Assembly: GCF_900130065.1 (NCBI RefSeq)
Contig: NZ_FQXV01000011.1
Span: forward strand, 103,432 to 167,431
Length of the DNA: 64,000 nt
DNA from: Sporobacter termitidis DSM 10068
GTDB taxonomy: Bacteria; Bacillota; Clostridia; Oscillospirales; Oscillospiraceae
Direction of reading: 5' to 3'
The notes under the pieces are model-generated. The model saw nothing but the letters and a program-made list of their open reading frames with translations. It was not told where the DNA came from and ran no database searches. This document shows, piece by piece, positions 1 through 8,936 of the stretch. Each line of letters starts with the position of its first letter. The stretch's first letter is position 1. The position numbers and the translations under genes are program-made.

Positions 1-138
1 GCCGGTTTGGAACGGAATGAGCGTCCTCATCTGCTGGAGTATCGTATCACAGGTTTCCGTGTAGGTCTCGCTGTAATTGATCCGCGAAACCATCTGCAGC
101 AGAAACTGCCATTCATAATCAAACAGTGTCGAGCTCAT
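1..138 (-). CDS. Partial protein of unknown family (5' end only)
   Basis: An open frame reads from an ATG at 138 leftwards off the edge of the window: 46 codons, starting MSSTLFDYEWQFLLQ and ending IPFQTG. A GAAAGG ribosome binding site lies 9 bases before the ATG, so the start is convincing. The N-terminus has the amphipathic look of the lead-in to a GAF-type sensor (as in GAF-LuxR regulators), but that is a weak impression from 46 residues. It is transcribed away from the bcd operon; the 297-bp gap would hold both promoters. Function cannot be named from this fragment. Confidence 0.6.
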   Translation of the reverse strand, partial: MSSTLFDYEWQFLLQMVSRINYSETYTETCDTILQQMRTLIPFQTG

Positions 139-435
139 TGAGAACATCCTTTCGCCGTAACCCCTGCTCCACCGTCTTCCGCCACGCCGCAAGTGCGGCC
201 TGCCGCCGTGAAACATACTTATAATTATGTATCCGATGGCACCAATTTAGCATAAAACATGAACTTATTCAAGAAAAAGTATTAAACAAAATAATACAAT
301 ATTTTTAGAGAACATTTATAATTGATATGTTCAAGTTGCTGCCAAAAGCCCTGTGCCGACTGTATATTTCGCATTAAAAAAGGGAACGGCTCGGCCTTAA
401 ACTACATATTTTTTTAAGCAATAGGAGGAAGAATA
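139..435. other. Divergent intergenic region upstream of bcd
   Basis: No gene. The right part is AT-rich and must hold promoters for the leftward gene and for bcd. An inverted repeat GAACAT (310-315) / ATGTTC (327-332) with an 11-base AT-rich centre could be an operator for the bcd operon; this is only a suggestion. No clear riboswitch or terminator was seen. Confidence 0.4.
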
Positions 436-1578
436 ATGATTTTTTCTGAAAAGCATGAGCTTGTTCGGAAACTGGCCCGCGACTTCGCTGAGAAAGAGCT
501 GACGAAAGACATTCTCGATCAGATCGAAGAAACAGGCGAATATCCGAAGGAGCTGCTTGAAAAGCTGGGCAAGGCAGGCTTTTTCGGTATCAAGACGCCG
601 TTGAAATACGGCGGACAAGGTTCCGATATGCTGTCTTACGTCCTTGTCATGGAAGAGCTGGCCCGCGCCAGCGCGGTGACCACGATCTGGGTTTCGGCAC
701 CGAATTCCCTCGGCGGCGGCCCGCTGATGCTGGCCGGCACGCCCGAGCAGCTTGAAAAGTACCTGACCCCCGTGGCGACGGGTGAAAAAATCATGGCTTT
801 CGGCCTGACCGAGCCCAACGCCGGTTCCGACGCCGGCGGCACGACGTCTACCGCTGTCCGCGACGGCGACTATTGGATTTTAAACGGCCGCAAAACCTTT
901 ATCACGACGGCTCCCGTGGCCGACTGGTGCATCATCTACGCCAAGACGGACCGCACCCAGAAGGGCTCCAGAGGCATCTCGGCCTTTATCATGGACATGA
1001 AGCTGCCCGGTGTTTCCGTCGGTAAGTCCGAGCACAAGATGGGCATCATCGGCTGTCCCACTTCCGATATCATCATGGAAGACGTCCGCGTACATAAAGA
1101 CGATATGCTCGGCGAAGAGGGCAAAGGCTTCTCCAACGCGATGAAGACCCTCGACATCGGCCGTATCGGCGTGGCCTCCATGTCCATCGGCGTGGCCCAG
1201 GGCGCGCTGGACGAGTCCATCAGGTACGCCAAGGAGAGAAAACAGTTCGGCCGCCGTCTCGCCGATTTCCAGGCCATCAGCTTCATGATCGCCGACATGG
1301 CCACGAAGCTGCAGGCCGCCAAGGAGCTGGTTTACAGAGCCGCCCAGCTGAAGGATACAAACAGCCCCGAGGCCGGCACGGCCGCGTCCATGGCCAAGTA
1401 CTACGCCACCGAGACCTGCAACGAGATCGCGGCCAAGGCCGTTCAGATCCACGGCGGCTACGGCTATATCAGGGAGTACAAGGTCGAGCGTATTTACCGC
1501 GACTGCCGCGTCTTCACCATCTTCGAAGGTACGTCTCAGGTCCAGCAGATGGTTATCGCCGGCAACCTGCTGAAGTAA
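436..1578 (+). CDS. bcd: Short-chain acyl-CoA dehydrogenase (butyryl-CoA dehydrogenase type)
   Basis: FAD enzyme of 380 residues, the usual length of the family. It interconverts a short-chain acyl-CoA and its 2-enoyl-CoA, and in anaerobes usually reduces crotonyl-CoA to butyryl-CoA with electrons from an electron transfer flavoprotein. Visible are the helical N-terminal domain, the FAD-binding stretch around FGLTEPNAGSDAGG, the RKQFGRRLADFQ motif and the C-terminal catalytic base Glu364 in IFEGTSQVQQ. The ATG follows GGAGG by 7 bases. It is first in an operon with etfB and etfA (22 and 19 bp gaps). The usual crotonase, thiolase and hydroxybutyryl-CoA dehydrogenase genes are not adjacent, so the substrate could differ from butyryl-CoA. 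Confidence 0.95.
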   Translation: MIFSEKHELVRKLARDFAEKELTKDILDQIEETGEYPKELLEKLGKAGFFGIKTPLKYGGQGSDMLSYVLVMEELARASAVTTIWVSAPNSLGGGPLMLAGTPEQLEKYLTPVATGEKIMAFGLTEPNAGSDAGGTTSTAVRDGDYWILNGRKTFITTAPVADWCIIYAKTDRTQKGSRGISAFIMDMKLPGVSVGKSEHKMGIIGCPTSDIIMEDVRVHKDDMLGEEGKGFSNAMKTLDIGRIGVASMSIGVAQGALDESIRYAKERKQFGRRLADFQAISFMIADMATKLQAAKELVYRAAQLKDTNSPEAGTAASMAKYYATETCNEIAAKAVQIHGGYGYIREYKVERIYRDCRVFTIFEGTSQVQQMVIAGNLLK

Positions 1579-1600
1579 GGAAAAGGAGATTGTTCGTCTT

Positions 1601-2392
1601 ATGAAAATTATTGTCTGTGCAAAACAGGTTCCGGATACAAACGAGGTCAAGATCGACCCCGTCAAGGGCACGCTGATCCGTGACGGCGTTCCCTCCATCT
1701 TAAACCCCGACGACGCCAACGCGCTGGAAGCCGCGCTGGAGATCAAGGACAAATATCCCGATACGACGGTCACTATCGTCTCCATGGGCCCCCCGCAGGC
1801 AAACTACATGCTCAGAGAATGCCTTGCCATGGGCGCCGACGACGCATACCTCCTTTCCAGCCGCGCGTTCGGCGGAGCGGATACCTGCGCCACCTCCACC
1901 ACGATTGCCGCCGGCATCCGCAAGATCGGCAAATATGACATCATCTTCGCCGGCCGCCAGGCCATCGACGGCGACACCGCCCAGGTCGGCCCGCAGACGG
2001 CGCAGCGCCTCGGCATCCCCTCCGTGACATATGTTCAGAAGATCCGTGAAATCAAAAAGGGCTCCGTCGTCGTCGAAAGAGCGCTTGAAGACGGCTATGA
2101 AGTCATCGAGGTCAAGACCCCCTGCCTCCTCACCGCCATCAAGGAGCTCAACGAGCCCCGCTACATGACGGTCGGCCAGATCGAAGAGGCTTATAAGAAG
2201 CCCATCGCCACCTGGAGCGAGGTCGACGTGAACCTTGCCCCCGAGGACTGCGGCCTGAAGGCCAGCCCGACGCAGGTGTTCAAGAGCTTCACGCCGCCCC
2301 CGAAGGGCAAGGGCGAGATGCTTCAGGGTACCGTACCCGAAATGGCGGCGGCGCTCATCGCCAAGCTGACCGAGAAGCACGTGATTAAATAA
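1601..2392 (+). CDS. etfB: Electron transfer flavoprotein beta subunit
   Basis: 263 residues, normal for EtfB. It pairs with EtfA to carry electrons to or from the acyl-CoA dehydrogenase encoded just upstream. The N-terminus MKIIVCAKQVPDTNEVKID and the signature GRQAIDGDTAQVGPQTA (AMP/FAD-binding loop) are typical of the anaerobic EtfB group that can bind an extra FAD and bifurcate electrons. Whether this pair bifurcates NADH electrons to ferredoxin is inferred from the family and from the ferredoxin-like domain on the partner. The start follows AAAGGAG with good spacing. Confidence 0.95.
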   Translation: MKIIVCAKQVPDTNEVKIDPVKGTLIRDGVPSILNPDDANALEAALEIKDKYPDTTVTIVSMGPPQANYMLRECLAMGADDAYLLSSRAFGGADTCATSTTIAAGIRKIGKYDIIFAGRQAIDGDTAQVGPQTAQRLGIPSVTYVQKIREIKKGSVVVERALEDGYEVIEVKTPCLLTAIKELNEPRYMTVGQIEEAYKKPIATWSEVDVNLAPEDCGLKASPTQVFKSFTPPPKGKGEMLQGTVPEMAAALIAKLTEKHVIK

Positions 2393-2411
2393 GGGAAGGG
2401 ATGTGAGATAA

Positions 2412-3590
2412 ATGGCTGTTAAAGTTATCGAAGAAAAATGCAAGGGCTGCCAGAAATGCGTTAAGGCATGTCCCTTTGATGCGATTACCATGCAGGAGAA
2501 GATCGCCGACATCGGCCCGGCCTGCACAAACTGCGGCACCTGCGTTGACGTTTGCCCGTTCGGAGCCATTGAAAAACTGGAGGAAGGCAAGAAGGGCGTC
2601 GACGTCACCCAGTATCACGACGTCTGGGTCTTCGCCGAGCAGCGCGAAGGCAAGCTCATGGGCGTCTCCGTCGAGCTGATGGGCGAAGGCAAAAAGCTGG
2701 CCAACGAAATCGGCTGCAAGCTCTGCGCCATCCTGTGCGGCGAGAACGTCGACAATCTTGTTGACGAGCTGTTTGAGTACGGCGCCGACAAGGTCTATTA
2801 CGCGAACGATCCCGAGCTGAAGACCTACAACACCGATCCTTACACCAAGGTCGTCTACAAGGCGATTGTCAAATACAAGCCCGAGGTCGTTCTTCTCGGC
2901 GCCACGCATGTCGGCCGCGATCTGGGCCCCTGCCTGGCCGTGCATTGCGGTACCGGCCTCACCGCCGACTGCACAAAGCTCGACATCGATCCCACCGACA
3001 AGAAGCTCATGCAGACGCGTCCGGCCTTCGGCGGCAACCTCATGGCCACCATCCTCTGCCCGAACCACAGGCCGCAGATGTCCACCGTCCGTCCCGGCGT
3101 TATGGAGAAACCCAAGCGCGAGGCCGGCAAGAAGGGCGAGCTCATCAAGCTGAACGTGGAGTTCAAAGAGGGCGATATCCGCGCGAAGGTGCTTGAGGTC
3201 GTCAAGGGCCTCACCGAGAAGGTCTCCCTGACGGACGCCAAGGTCATTGTCTCCGGCGGCGCCGGACTCGGCAATCCCGAAGGCTTCAAGCTCATCAAGC
3301 AGCTGGCCGACCGCCTCGGCGGCGTGGTCGGTTCCTCCCGCGCGGCTGTTGACGCCGGCTGGATCGATCACTCCCATCAGGTCGGACAGACAGGTACGAC
3401 CGTTAAGCCGGAGCTCTACATCGCCTGCGGCATCTCCGGTGCTATCCAGCACCTGGCCGGCATGCAGACCTCCAAGACGATCGTCGCCATCAACAAGAAC
3501 GAGAACGCCCCCATCTTCGAAGTCGCCGACTACGGCATCGTGGGCGACCTCTACAAGGTCATCCCCGCCATCCTCGACGCCCTGGGCTGA
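2412..3590 (+). CDS. etfA: Electron transfer flavoprotein alpha subunit with N-terminal 2[4Fe-4S] ferredoxin domain
   Basis: 392 residues, about 60-70 longer than a plain EtfA because of an N-terminal ferredoxin domain. Two clusters are spelled out: C10-C13-C16-C20 and C38-C41-C44-C48, each closing with CPF. The remainder is a normal EtfA with the FAD-binding motifs [14 protein letters not shown] and GISGAIQH near the C-terminus. It forms a heterodimer with EtfB and serves the acyl-CoA dehydrogenase of the same operon. The added ferredoxin domain could let it exchange electrons with cellular ferredoxin. A strong terminator follows at 3610-3642. Confidence 0.95.
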   Translation: MAVKVIEEKCKGCQKCVKACPFDAITMQEKIADIGPACTNCGTCVDVCPFGAIEKLEEGKKGVDVTQYHDVWVFAEQREGKLMGVSVELMGEGKKLANEIGCKLCAILCGENVDNLVDELFEYGADKVYYANDPELKTYNTDPYTKVVYKAIVKYKPEVVLLGATHVGRDLGPCLAVHCGTGLTADCTKLDIDPTDKKLMQTRPAFGGNLMATILCPNHRPQMSTVRPGVMEKPKREAGKKGELIKLNVEFKEGDIRAKVLEVVKGLTEKVSLTDAKVIVSGGAGLGNPEGFKLIKQLADRLGGVVGSSRAAVDAGWIDHSHQVGQTGTTVKPELYIACGISGAIQHLAGMQTSKTIVAINKNENAPIFEVADYGIVGDLYKVIPAILDALG

Positions 3591-3609
3591 TTCGAACACA
3601 ACATTAAAA

Positions 3610-3642
3610 CAGCCGGTACGGAATCCCGTACCGGCTGCTTTT
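3610..3642 (+). terminator. Terminator of the bcd-etfBA operon
   Basis: An 11-bp perfect stem (AGCCGGTACGG / CCGTACCGGCT) with a four-base loop is followed by CTTTTTAAT, directly after etfA. It also lies at the 3' end of the convergent HD gene. Confidence 0.9.
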
Positions 3643-3654
3643 TAATATCCTTAT

Positions 3655-4341
3655 TCATGGGCCAGCCTCCAAAACCTCCCGCAGCAAGCTTCTTCCCGGG
3701 TCGTAGGACGATTTGATTTCCGCCAGCATGCTGCGGTAGAAGTCGGCGGCAGATTTCTGCCGGGGTACCATGAGCGCCGCGGCGCGTTTTGTGTAGAACT
3801 TGCCGTAGAGCTTTTCGAGCTTGAATTTGTATTCCTGCAGGAAGGACGGGGCGCTGTCGGCGCTGCCGTCGGAGACGGTGCCGTCCGGGGCGAGGGTGTA
3901 GAGCGGCTCGGCCCTGTCGGCTCTGTACGAGATCGTCCTGGCGATGCCCAGCGTCCCGGTGGCGTCGATCTTGTCGGCGTCGTAGACGATCTTCGCCTCC
4001 AATGACTGGGGGAGCCGGTCGGTGCGGTAACGATGGGTCTCGATACAGGCTTTCACATGCTGGGCCGGCGCCTCCTCCCAGCCGTTGAACCTGAGAAAGT
4101 CGTAAGCCTTTTCTCCGCCGGCCAGCGCGTGATCCACCGCCGGGTCCAAAAACTGCTCTTCCCTGCCGATGTCGTGCAGCAGGCAGGCGGCGATCAGCAC
4201 GTCGTAATCGACATGCTCTTCATACGAAGCGATATCGAGCGCCACGTACAGCACGCGGTAGATATGGTCCCTGTCGTGGGCGCTGTCCTTCATGCACAGG
4301 AGCATATAATCCTCGATATACCGGAATTGTTCGTCGGTCAT
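3655..4341 (-). CDS. HD-domain metal-dependent phosphohydrolase
   Basis: 228 residues in the HD superfamily of metal-dependent phosphohydrolases. His26 (RDHIYRV), the His56-Asp57 pair (LLHDIG) and a later Asp in YDADKIDA form the metal-binding pattern. Family members hydrolyse nucleotides or phosphate esters; the actual substrate is unknown. The ATG at 4341 is chosen over an in-frame GTG nine bases earlier because GAGG lies 8 bases before the ATG. The gene stands alone, with a terminator shared with etfA. Confidence 0.85.
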   Translation of the reverse strand: MTDEQFRYIEDYMLLCMKDSAHDRDHIYRVLYVALDIASYEEHVDYDVLIAACLLHDIGREEQFLDPAVDHALAGGEKAYDFLRFNGWEEAPAQHVKACIETHRYRTDRLPQSLEAKIVYDADKIDATGTLGIARTISYRADRAEPLYTLAPDGTVSDGSADSAPSFLQEYKFKLEKLYGKFYTKRAAALMVPRQKSAADFYRSMLAEIKSSYDPGRSLLREVLEAGP

Positions 4342-4470
4342 AGCGGTCACCTCGAAAATAGGGTATGTATAGTTATACTATTGCGCCGCCCGCTTTAAAG
4401 TTCACGATCAATCCGGCCGACTGAGGCCGCCCTATTGTTATGGACGGCGCCCGGCGAAAACAAACTGCAC

Positions 4471-5148
4471 TCACGCATTTTTACGGCGGATCGCGTTTTT
4501 CAGGGCGGCGCTGTCGTTCAGATGCCCGATCTGGTGCCGTGTGACCGGCATGAGGATGATGCCGGCGACGTCCTTTCTGCCCCAGAAATCCAAGAGCCAT
4601 TCCGAATCGGGGTGCGCCGTCACGCCGCCTTCTCCGCGGATCTTCTCCAGTCCCTCCGGGCGGACCTTCCGTTTCATGTCGTCACAGGACAGGGCCTGAA
4701 GCACCTTTTGGGTGTTCTCCCCCACCGCCAGCCTGTACCGCTTTAAAGCCTCCATATCGATATTCCTGCTGAAATCGACGATCTCGTCGTCCGTCATGGC
4801 GTTGCCGGTGTCGGTCACCGCCGTGTTCAGGCGCGCCAGCCAGCTATGATTCAAAAGCTGATTGGCACAATCGATCAGGATATTCACCGTTAAATCCTCG
4901 ATGCGCGTGATATGCCAGATATTCCAGGCGATGGTGACGTCCTTGGCCGTCGGCATTACGGCGATATCCGCGGGCGCCAGGCCGTCCCATACCGTGTCCA
5001 TATACGTCGGCGCCGCGCCGTCCGCCGAAAAATGCACGGCGCGGTGCATCGACAGGAAAAGCGCTTGAGCCTCGTTATAAAATTCCGGCTTCCGGATGAT
5101 CTCTCTCAGCCGTGCCTGCCTTTCGTTCCAATCCGGCGCGATATGCAT
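4471..5148 (-). CDS. DinB-like (four-helix, metal-binding) protein
   Basis: 225 residues, mostly helical, resembling the DinB/YfiT-like superfamily. The WNIWHITRIEDLTVN segment supplies the usual first metal-ligand His after a helix, and VTRHQIGHLND near the C-terminus supplies the last His pair. Members are thiol-S-transferases, hydrolases or of unknown role, so no substrate is claimed. The ATG at 5148 has GGGAGGG 7 bases upstream and is preferred over an in-frame start at 5178 that would nearly abut the upstream S4 gene. Probably co-transcribed with that gene (33-bp gap). Confidence 0.65.
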   Translation of the reverse strand: MHIAPDWNERQARLREIIRKPEFYNEAQALFLSMHRAVHFSADGAAPTYMDTVWDGLAPADIAVMPTAKDVTIAWNIWHITRIEDLTVNILIDCANQLLNHSWLARLNTAVTDTGNAMTDDEIVDFSRNIDMEALKRYRLAVGENTQKVLQALSCDDMKRKVRPEGLEKIRGEGGVTAHPDSEWLLDFWGRKDVAGIILMPVTRHQIGHLNDSAALKNAIRRKNA

Positions 5149-5181
5149 GTGCTTTCCCTCCCCTGCCGCATCCGGCAAGCT

Positions 5182-5937
5182 TCAATAGACTCTCACGTCC
5201 ACGAACAGCCGGCCCTTTTTCGTCTCTCTGCCGGCCCCGTCATAGACAAAACGGCCAAGGCCTCGGACGGAGACGATGTCGCCGGGGCCGGGCTCGTGGC
5301 TGGCGTTTTCCGTCAGGCGGCTGTTCACATGGACCTTGCCCTGGACAATGAGCGCCTGGCTTTCGCTCCGGGACAGCTTGTAGACGGCGGCGACGAGAGC
5401 GTCGAGCCGCTGGGAGGCGACGTTGACGCTGCGGGCCTCCGGCTCCCTGACGGCGATGTCCGGCAGCGCGTCAAGGACCTGGCAGCGGACCGAGGTGCGC
5501 TTCACCTGGCTGAATTCTCCGACGATAAAGCCGGAGATGGACTCCAGGCAGACGAGGCAGGCGCTGTTGTCCTGGAGGAGGATATCTCCCAGAACGCTCC
5601 GGCGCACGCCCAGCGCCATCAGCGCGCCAAGGAAATCCCGGTGGGTCAGCGCGTCGGCAAATTTCTGCGACAGCGGCGTGACGGCGATATAGCTTAACGG
5701 CGGGGCCTCCTCATAGCCGCACAGCGCCGCGTCGCCAAAGCGGGCGATTTGGCGCTCGGCGCCGTCATAGCCGCCCAGCAGCGTCAGCGGCGCCGCGCCG
5801 GCGTCGAATTTCATGCCGAGCAGCGCGTCCTGCTCGGCAAGCGTGAGAAATTCGGAGTAGGTGTAGCGCTGCTGCGAAAAGGCCCGGTGCGTAAGCTCCA
5901 GAAGGCGCTTTTTAAGAAGTTCTGTTTCGTCCTGCAT
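5182..5937 (-). CDS. S4-domain RNA-binding protein, YlmH type
   Basis: 251 residues. The C-terminal third is an S4 RNA-binding domain (SQRLDALVAAVYKLSRSESQALIVQGKVHVN, ending VSVRGLGRF), as in the YlmH proteins of Firmicutes, which act on ribosomes and stalled nascent chains. The N-terminal part (LTHRAFSQQRYTYSEFLTLAEQ) matches the conserved front of that family. In Bacillus ylmH sits beside sepF/divIVA in the division cluster; here it is unlinked, next to DinB-like and YbaK-like genes. ATG follows GAGAGAAG. Confidence 0.85.
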   Translation of the reverse strand: MQDETELLKKRLLELTHRAFSQQRYTYSEFLTLAEQDALLGMKFDAGAAPLTLLGGYDGAERQIARFGDAALCGYEEAPPLSYIAVTPLSQKFADALTHRDFLGALMALGVRRSVLGDILLQDNSACLVCLESISGFIVGEFSQVKRTSVRCQVLDALPDIAVREPEARSVNVASQRLDALVAAVYKLSRSESQALIVQGKVHVNSRLTENASHEPGPGDIVSVRGLGRFVYDGAGRETKKGRLFVDVRVY

Positions 5938-5975
5938 TTTGTGCTTCTCTCATTTCAAATTTTAACTGCGTGGTG

Positions 5976-6464
5976 TCATATGGCCGCGCCGGCCGGTTCC
6001 GGCTCCGTCAAGTCCGCGAATTCCGCGCCGGTCAGCCCGGCGAGCAGCTTCGGGTCCAGCGCCACCTGGAATCCGACCTTCCCCGCGCTGACAAAGATCG
6101 CGTCAAACAGCGCCGCCGTTTCGTCGATCACCGTCCGGAATAATTTTTTCATTCCCACCGGCGAGCACCCGCCGTGGATGTAGCCCGTCAGCGGCAGCAG
6201 CTCCTTCTGTCTGATCATGGCCACAGACTTGACGCCGACGGCCTTCGCCGCCTTTTTCAGATCGAGGCTTTTATCGACCGGGATGACAAAAACATAGTAA
6301 TTCCCCGTATTTGCAGCTGTTACCAGCGTTTTGAACACGCGTTCGGTCCTTTCGCCGAGCTGTAGGGCGACGGAAATCCCGTCCACCAGCGACGGGTCGT
6401 ACGTGTGCGGTATATAGGGGATCTTCTTCTGGTCCAGAATGCGCATGACGTTTGTTTTTTCCAT
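5976..6464 (-). CDS. ybaK: Cys-tRNA(Pro)/Cys-tRNA(Cys) deacylase, YbaK/EbsC family
   Basis: 162 residues. YbaK proteins hydrolyse Cys wrongly attached to tRNA(Pro). The family's TGYIHGGCSPVGMKK motif is intact, and so is the RVFKTLV segment that carries the catalytic Lys. The ATG at 6464 is preceded by GGGAGCGG at a good distance; an in-frame TTG twelve bases earlier would overlap that site. A short gap separates it from the S4 gene downstream on the same strand. Confidence 0.9.
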   Translation of the reverse strand: MEKTNVMRILDQKKIPYIPHTYDPSLVDGISVALQLGERTERVFKTLVTAANTGNYYVFVIPVDKSLDLKKAAKAVGVKSVAMIRQKELLPLTGYIHGGCSPVGMKKLFRTVIDETAALFDAIFVSAGKVGFQVALDPKLLAGLTGAEFADLTEPEPAGAAI

Positions 6465-6641
6465 AACCGCTCCCAATGGCTTTTAATCGTTTCCTCGATA
6501 TTATCATCCGGGGCGGCATCGGTCAAGGCGGCCGCAGAACTGCGTCTTTACTTCATGCCCAACCTTGTGCTACACTGTCTCCAATGCCGGGAATCCCGGT
6601 ATAATACGTATCGAAAGGACGGCGGCAGCCGCAGAACGCAT

Positions 6642-6875
6642 ATGGAAGAAATCAGGCCGGGCCGCTGGCGCCACTTCAAGGGCAACGACTACGAGGTGCT
6701 GTATCTGGCGCGCCATTCGGAGACGCTGGAGCCGATGGTGGTGTACCGGGCGCTTTACGGCGAGGGCGGCGTCTGGGTCCGCCCGGCGTCGATGTGGCTC
6801 CAGGCGGTCACGCACCAGGGCGCCGTCGTCCGGCGCTTTACGTACGTCGAAGACGATGGCGGGAAGGTGACGTAA
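6642..6875 (+). CDS. DUF1653 family small protein
   Basis: 77 residues, MEEIRPGRWRHFKGNDYEV onwards, with the DUF1653 pattern G-x-[WY]-RHFKGNxYEVL...H(S)ETLEPMVVYRALYG...WVRP. The family is widespread, small and of unknown function, often beside hydrolases. The ribosome binding site is weak (an AAAGGAC about 20 bases upstream), so the exact start is less sure than the gene. The next gene begins 9 bases after its stop, so the two are probably co-transcribed. Confidence 0.85.
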   Translation: MEEIRPGRWRHFKGNDYEVLYLARHSETLEPMVVYRALYGEGGVWVRPASMWLQAVTHQGAVVRRFTYVEDDGGKVT

Positions 6876-6883
6876 GTACGGCT

Positions 6884-7402
6884 ATGACATACGAATATTC
6901 CGTCATTTATTCAAAGCGCAAGACCCTGGCGCTGGAGATCACCAAAGACCTGCGGATTCTTGTCCGGGCGCCGATGCGCACGCCGGGGCGGCGCATCGAG
7001 CAGATGCTCTCGGAGCACGCGGCGTGGATCGCGACGCATCTGGAACGCCAGCGCCAGCGCAACGCGGCCATGCCCGAGCTCACCGCGCAGGACGCGGCGC
7101 TATATAAAGAGCGCGCCAAAGCGGAGCTCCCGCCGAAGGTCGCCCATTACGCCGCGCTGATGGGGCTTTACCCCACAGGCATCACCATCACCGGGGCTGA
7201 GAAGCGGTTCGGCAGCTGCAGCCCGAAAAACCGCCTCTGCTTCTCCTGGCGCCTCATGCGCTATCCGGAGGCCGCCGTCGACTACGTGGTGGTCCACGAG
7301 CTGGCCCACATCCGGCATAAAAATCACGGCAAGGCGTTCCACGCGCTCATCGCGTCGGTGCTGCCCGACCATAAGGCACGGCAAAAGCTGCTGAAAGGCT
7401 GA
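6884..7402 (+). CDS. Zinc metallopeptidase of the YgjP/SprT-like (DUF45, M48) family
   Basis: 172 residues. The zinc site is plain: HELAHIRHKNHGKAFH starting at His138, giving His138, Glu139 and His142 plus the NH His. The preceding segment KRFGSCSPKNRLCFSWRLMR is the family signature. Members are cytoplasmic putative metallopeptidases whose substrates are mostly unknown. The ATG at 6884 was chosen because family similarity begins there (YEYSVIYSKRKTLALEI); GGGAAGG lies rather far upstream. Confidence 0.88.
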   Translation: MTYEYSVIYSKRKTLALEITKDLRILVRAPMRTPGRRIEQMLSEHAAWIATHLERQRQRNAAMPELTAQDAALYKERAKAELPPKVAHYAALMGLYPTGITITGAEKRFGSCSPKNRLCFSWRLMRYPEAAVDYVVVHELAHIRHKNHGKAFHALIASVLPDHKARQKLLKG

Positions 7403-7446
7403 GATGCGTACATAACCGGATGGGAGCATCTGAAGGGATGGGTATC

Positions 7447-7971
7447 ATGAATTTTTTCAGCAACGGCTACGTGCAGATCGCGTTCAGCTCGGTTGTGGTC
7501 TACCTGTTTATCGTTATTGCCGTCCGCGTTTTCGGGAAAAAGGAATTCTCGCAGCTTTCCGTGGTGGACCTCGTCTTTATCCTGCTCATTTCCAACGCCG
7601 TCCAGAACGCGATGGTCGGCCCCAACACGACGCTGGCGGGCGGTCTCGTGGCCGCCGGCGCCCTGTTCGTGACGAATTTCGTCTTCAAGCAGGTCTTATA
7701 CCGTTTTCCGAGGATCGGCCGCCTGCTTCAGGGCGAGGCGCTGATGCTCATCTACGAGGGCAGGCTCAACAAAAGAAACGTCACGCGGGCGCGCCTGACG
7801 ATGGACGAGATCATGGAGGCGCTCCGGGAGCACGGCGTGTCCCGCGTTGAAGACGTCAACCTTGCCGTCCTGGAAATCGACGGCAACATCAGCGTCCTGT
7901 CGGACGACTACAAGACCAGGACGCGGCGCCAGCGGAAGTCGCGCCAGTCTCTGTCCCAAAATCAGGGGTAA
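7447..7971 (+). CDS. DUF421 (YetF-like) membrane protein
   Basis: 174 residues. Three transmembrane segments fill the first half (about 8-27, 37-55 and 60-80), with the conserved RVFGKKEFSQLSVVDLVFILLISNAVQNAM motif between them. A cytoplasmic domain (DEIMEALREHGVSRVEDVNLAVLEIDGNISVL) follows, as in YetF-type proteins, which in Bacillus are linked to spore and membrane homeostasis. The ATG at 7447 is preferred because earlier in-frame ATGs overlap the AAGGG ribosome binding site. The C-terminus is Arg/Lys-rich. Confidence 0.88.
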   Translation: MNFFSNGYVQIAFSSVVVYLFIVIAVRVFGKKEFSQLSVVDLVFILLISNAVQNAMVGPNTTLAGGLVAAGALFVTNFVFKQVLYRFPRIGRLLQGEALMLIYEGRLNKRNVTRARLTMDEIMEALREHGVSRVEDVNLAVLEIDGNISVLSDDYKTRTRRQRKSRQSLSQNQG

Positions 7972-7985
7972 CCGCTCCGGAGGAC

Positions 7986-8879
7986 GTGATCATTTTGAAG
8001 CCACCGAAAAACTGCCCGCAGGAGTACACCGTCGATAAGCCGGCGGGACTTCTGGAGTTCCTGCTGAGGACGATGACCGGCATGTCCAGAAACAGCGTAA
8101 AATCGCTTTTGACCCGGGGCGCCGTGTCTGTCGGCGGCAAGACGGCAACAAAGCACGATACCCCGCTGCTGCCGGGCGTGACGGTGTCTGTGGCGCCGCC
8201 GGACGATCCTCGGCATATCGATATCGCCAAGCATCTGCGGATCATCTACGAGGACGAGGAGCTGATCGCCATCGACAAGCCGGCGGGCCTGCTGGCGATT
8301 GCCACGGACCGGGAGAAGACGGAGACGGCCTACCATCTCCTCACCGAGCATGTCCGGCGGGAGAACAATAAAAGCCGCCTCTTCGTGGTCCACCGTCTGG
8401 ACAAGGACACCTCGGGCGTCATGATCGCGGCAAAAAACGAGCGCATAAAGCTGGCGCTGCAAGACCAGTGGAACACGCTGGTACAGACGCGGGGCTACAC
8501 CGCCGTGTCGGAAGGCGTCTTCCGGGAGAAAAGCGGCACCGTGACGTCCTGGCTGAAGGAGACGAAAACACACTTTGTCTACTCCGGCAGCCGGCCCGGC
8601 GACGGACGGGAGGCCGTGACGAGCTATGAGGTCATCCGGGAATCAGCGGCGTACTCCCTGCTCGGGATCACGCTGGGGACCGGTCGCAAAAATCAGATCA
8701 GGGTCCATATGAGCGACCTTGGGCATCCCGTGGCCGGCGACAAAAAGTACGGCGCCCGGACGGACCCGCTGGGGCGGCTGTGCCTGCACGCCGGCCTTTT
8801 GGAGATACGGCACCCCTTCTCCGAAAGGCTCCTGGTCTTCCAAAGCGACACGCCAAAAGACTTTTTGGCGCTGTTTTAA
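7986..8879 (+). CDS. RluA-family RNA pseudouridine synthase
   Basis: 297 residues: an N-terminal S4-like RNA-binding region (about 20-75, SRNSVKSLLTRGAVSVGG), then the synthase domain with the catalytic Asp in HRLDKDTSGVM and the downstream motifs GRKNQIRVHMSDLGHPVAGDKKYG and LCLHAGLLEI. It isomerises specific uridines in rRNA or tRNA; the site is not predictable here. The first GTG is only two bases from GGAGG, so an in-frame TTG at 7995 may be the true start. Follows the DUF421 gene by 14 bp. Confidence 0.92.
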   Translation: MIILKPPKNCPQEYTVDKPAGLLEFLLRTMTGMSRNSVKSLLTRGAVSVGGKTATKHDTPLLPGVTVSVAPPDDPRHIDIAKHLRIIYEDEELIAIDKPAGLLAIATDREKTETAYHLLTEHVRRENNKSRLFVVHRLDKDTSGVMIAAKNERIKLALQDQWNTLVQTRGYTAVSEGVFREKSGTVTSWLKETKTHFVYSGSRPGDGREAVTSYEVIRESAAYSLLGITLGTGRKNQIRVHMSDLGHPVAGDKKYGARTDPLGRLCLHAGLLEIRHPFSERLLVFQSDTPKDFLALF

Positions 8880-8893
8880 ATTTTGCATGATAA

Positions 8894-8932
8894 AAAAGCA
8901 GCCTCCATCCGATGTTGATGGAGGCTGCTTTT
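8894..8932. terminator. Bidirectional terminator
   Basis: A 16-bp perfect stem AAAAGCAGCCTCCATC / GATGGAGGCTGCTTTT with a seven-base loop and A/T runs on both sides, between the convergent pseudouridine synthase and GGDEF-EAL genes. Confidence 0.92.
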
Positions 8933-8936
8933 CTGT

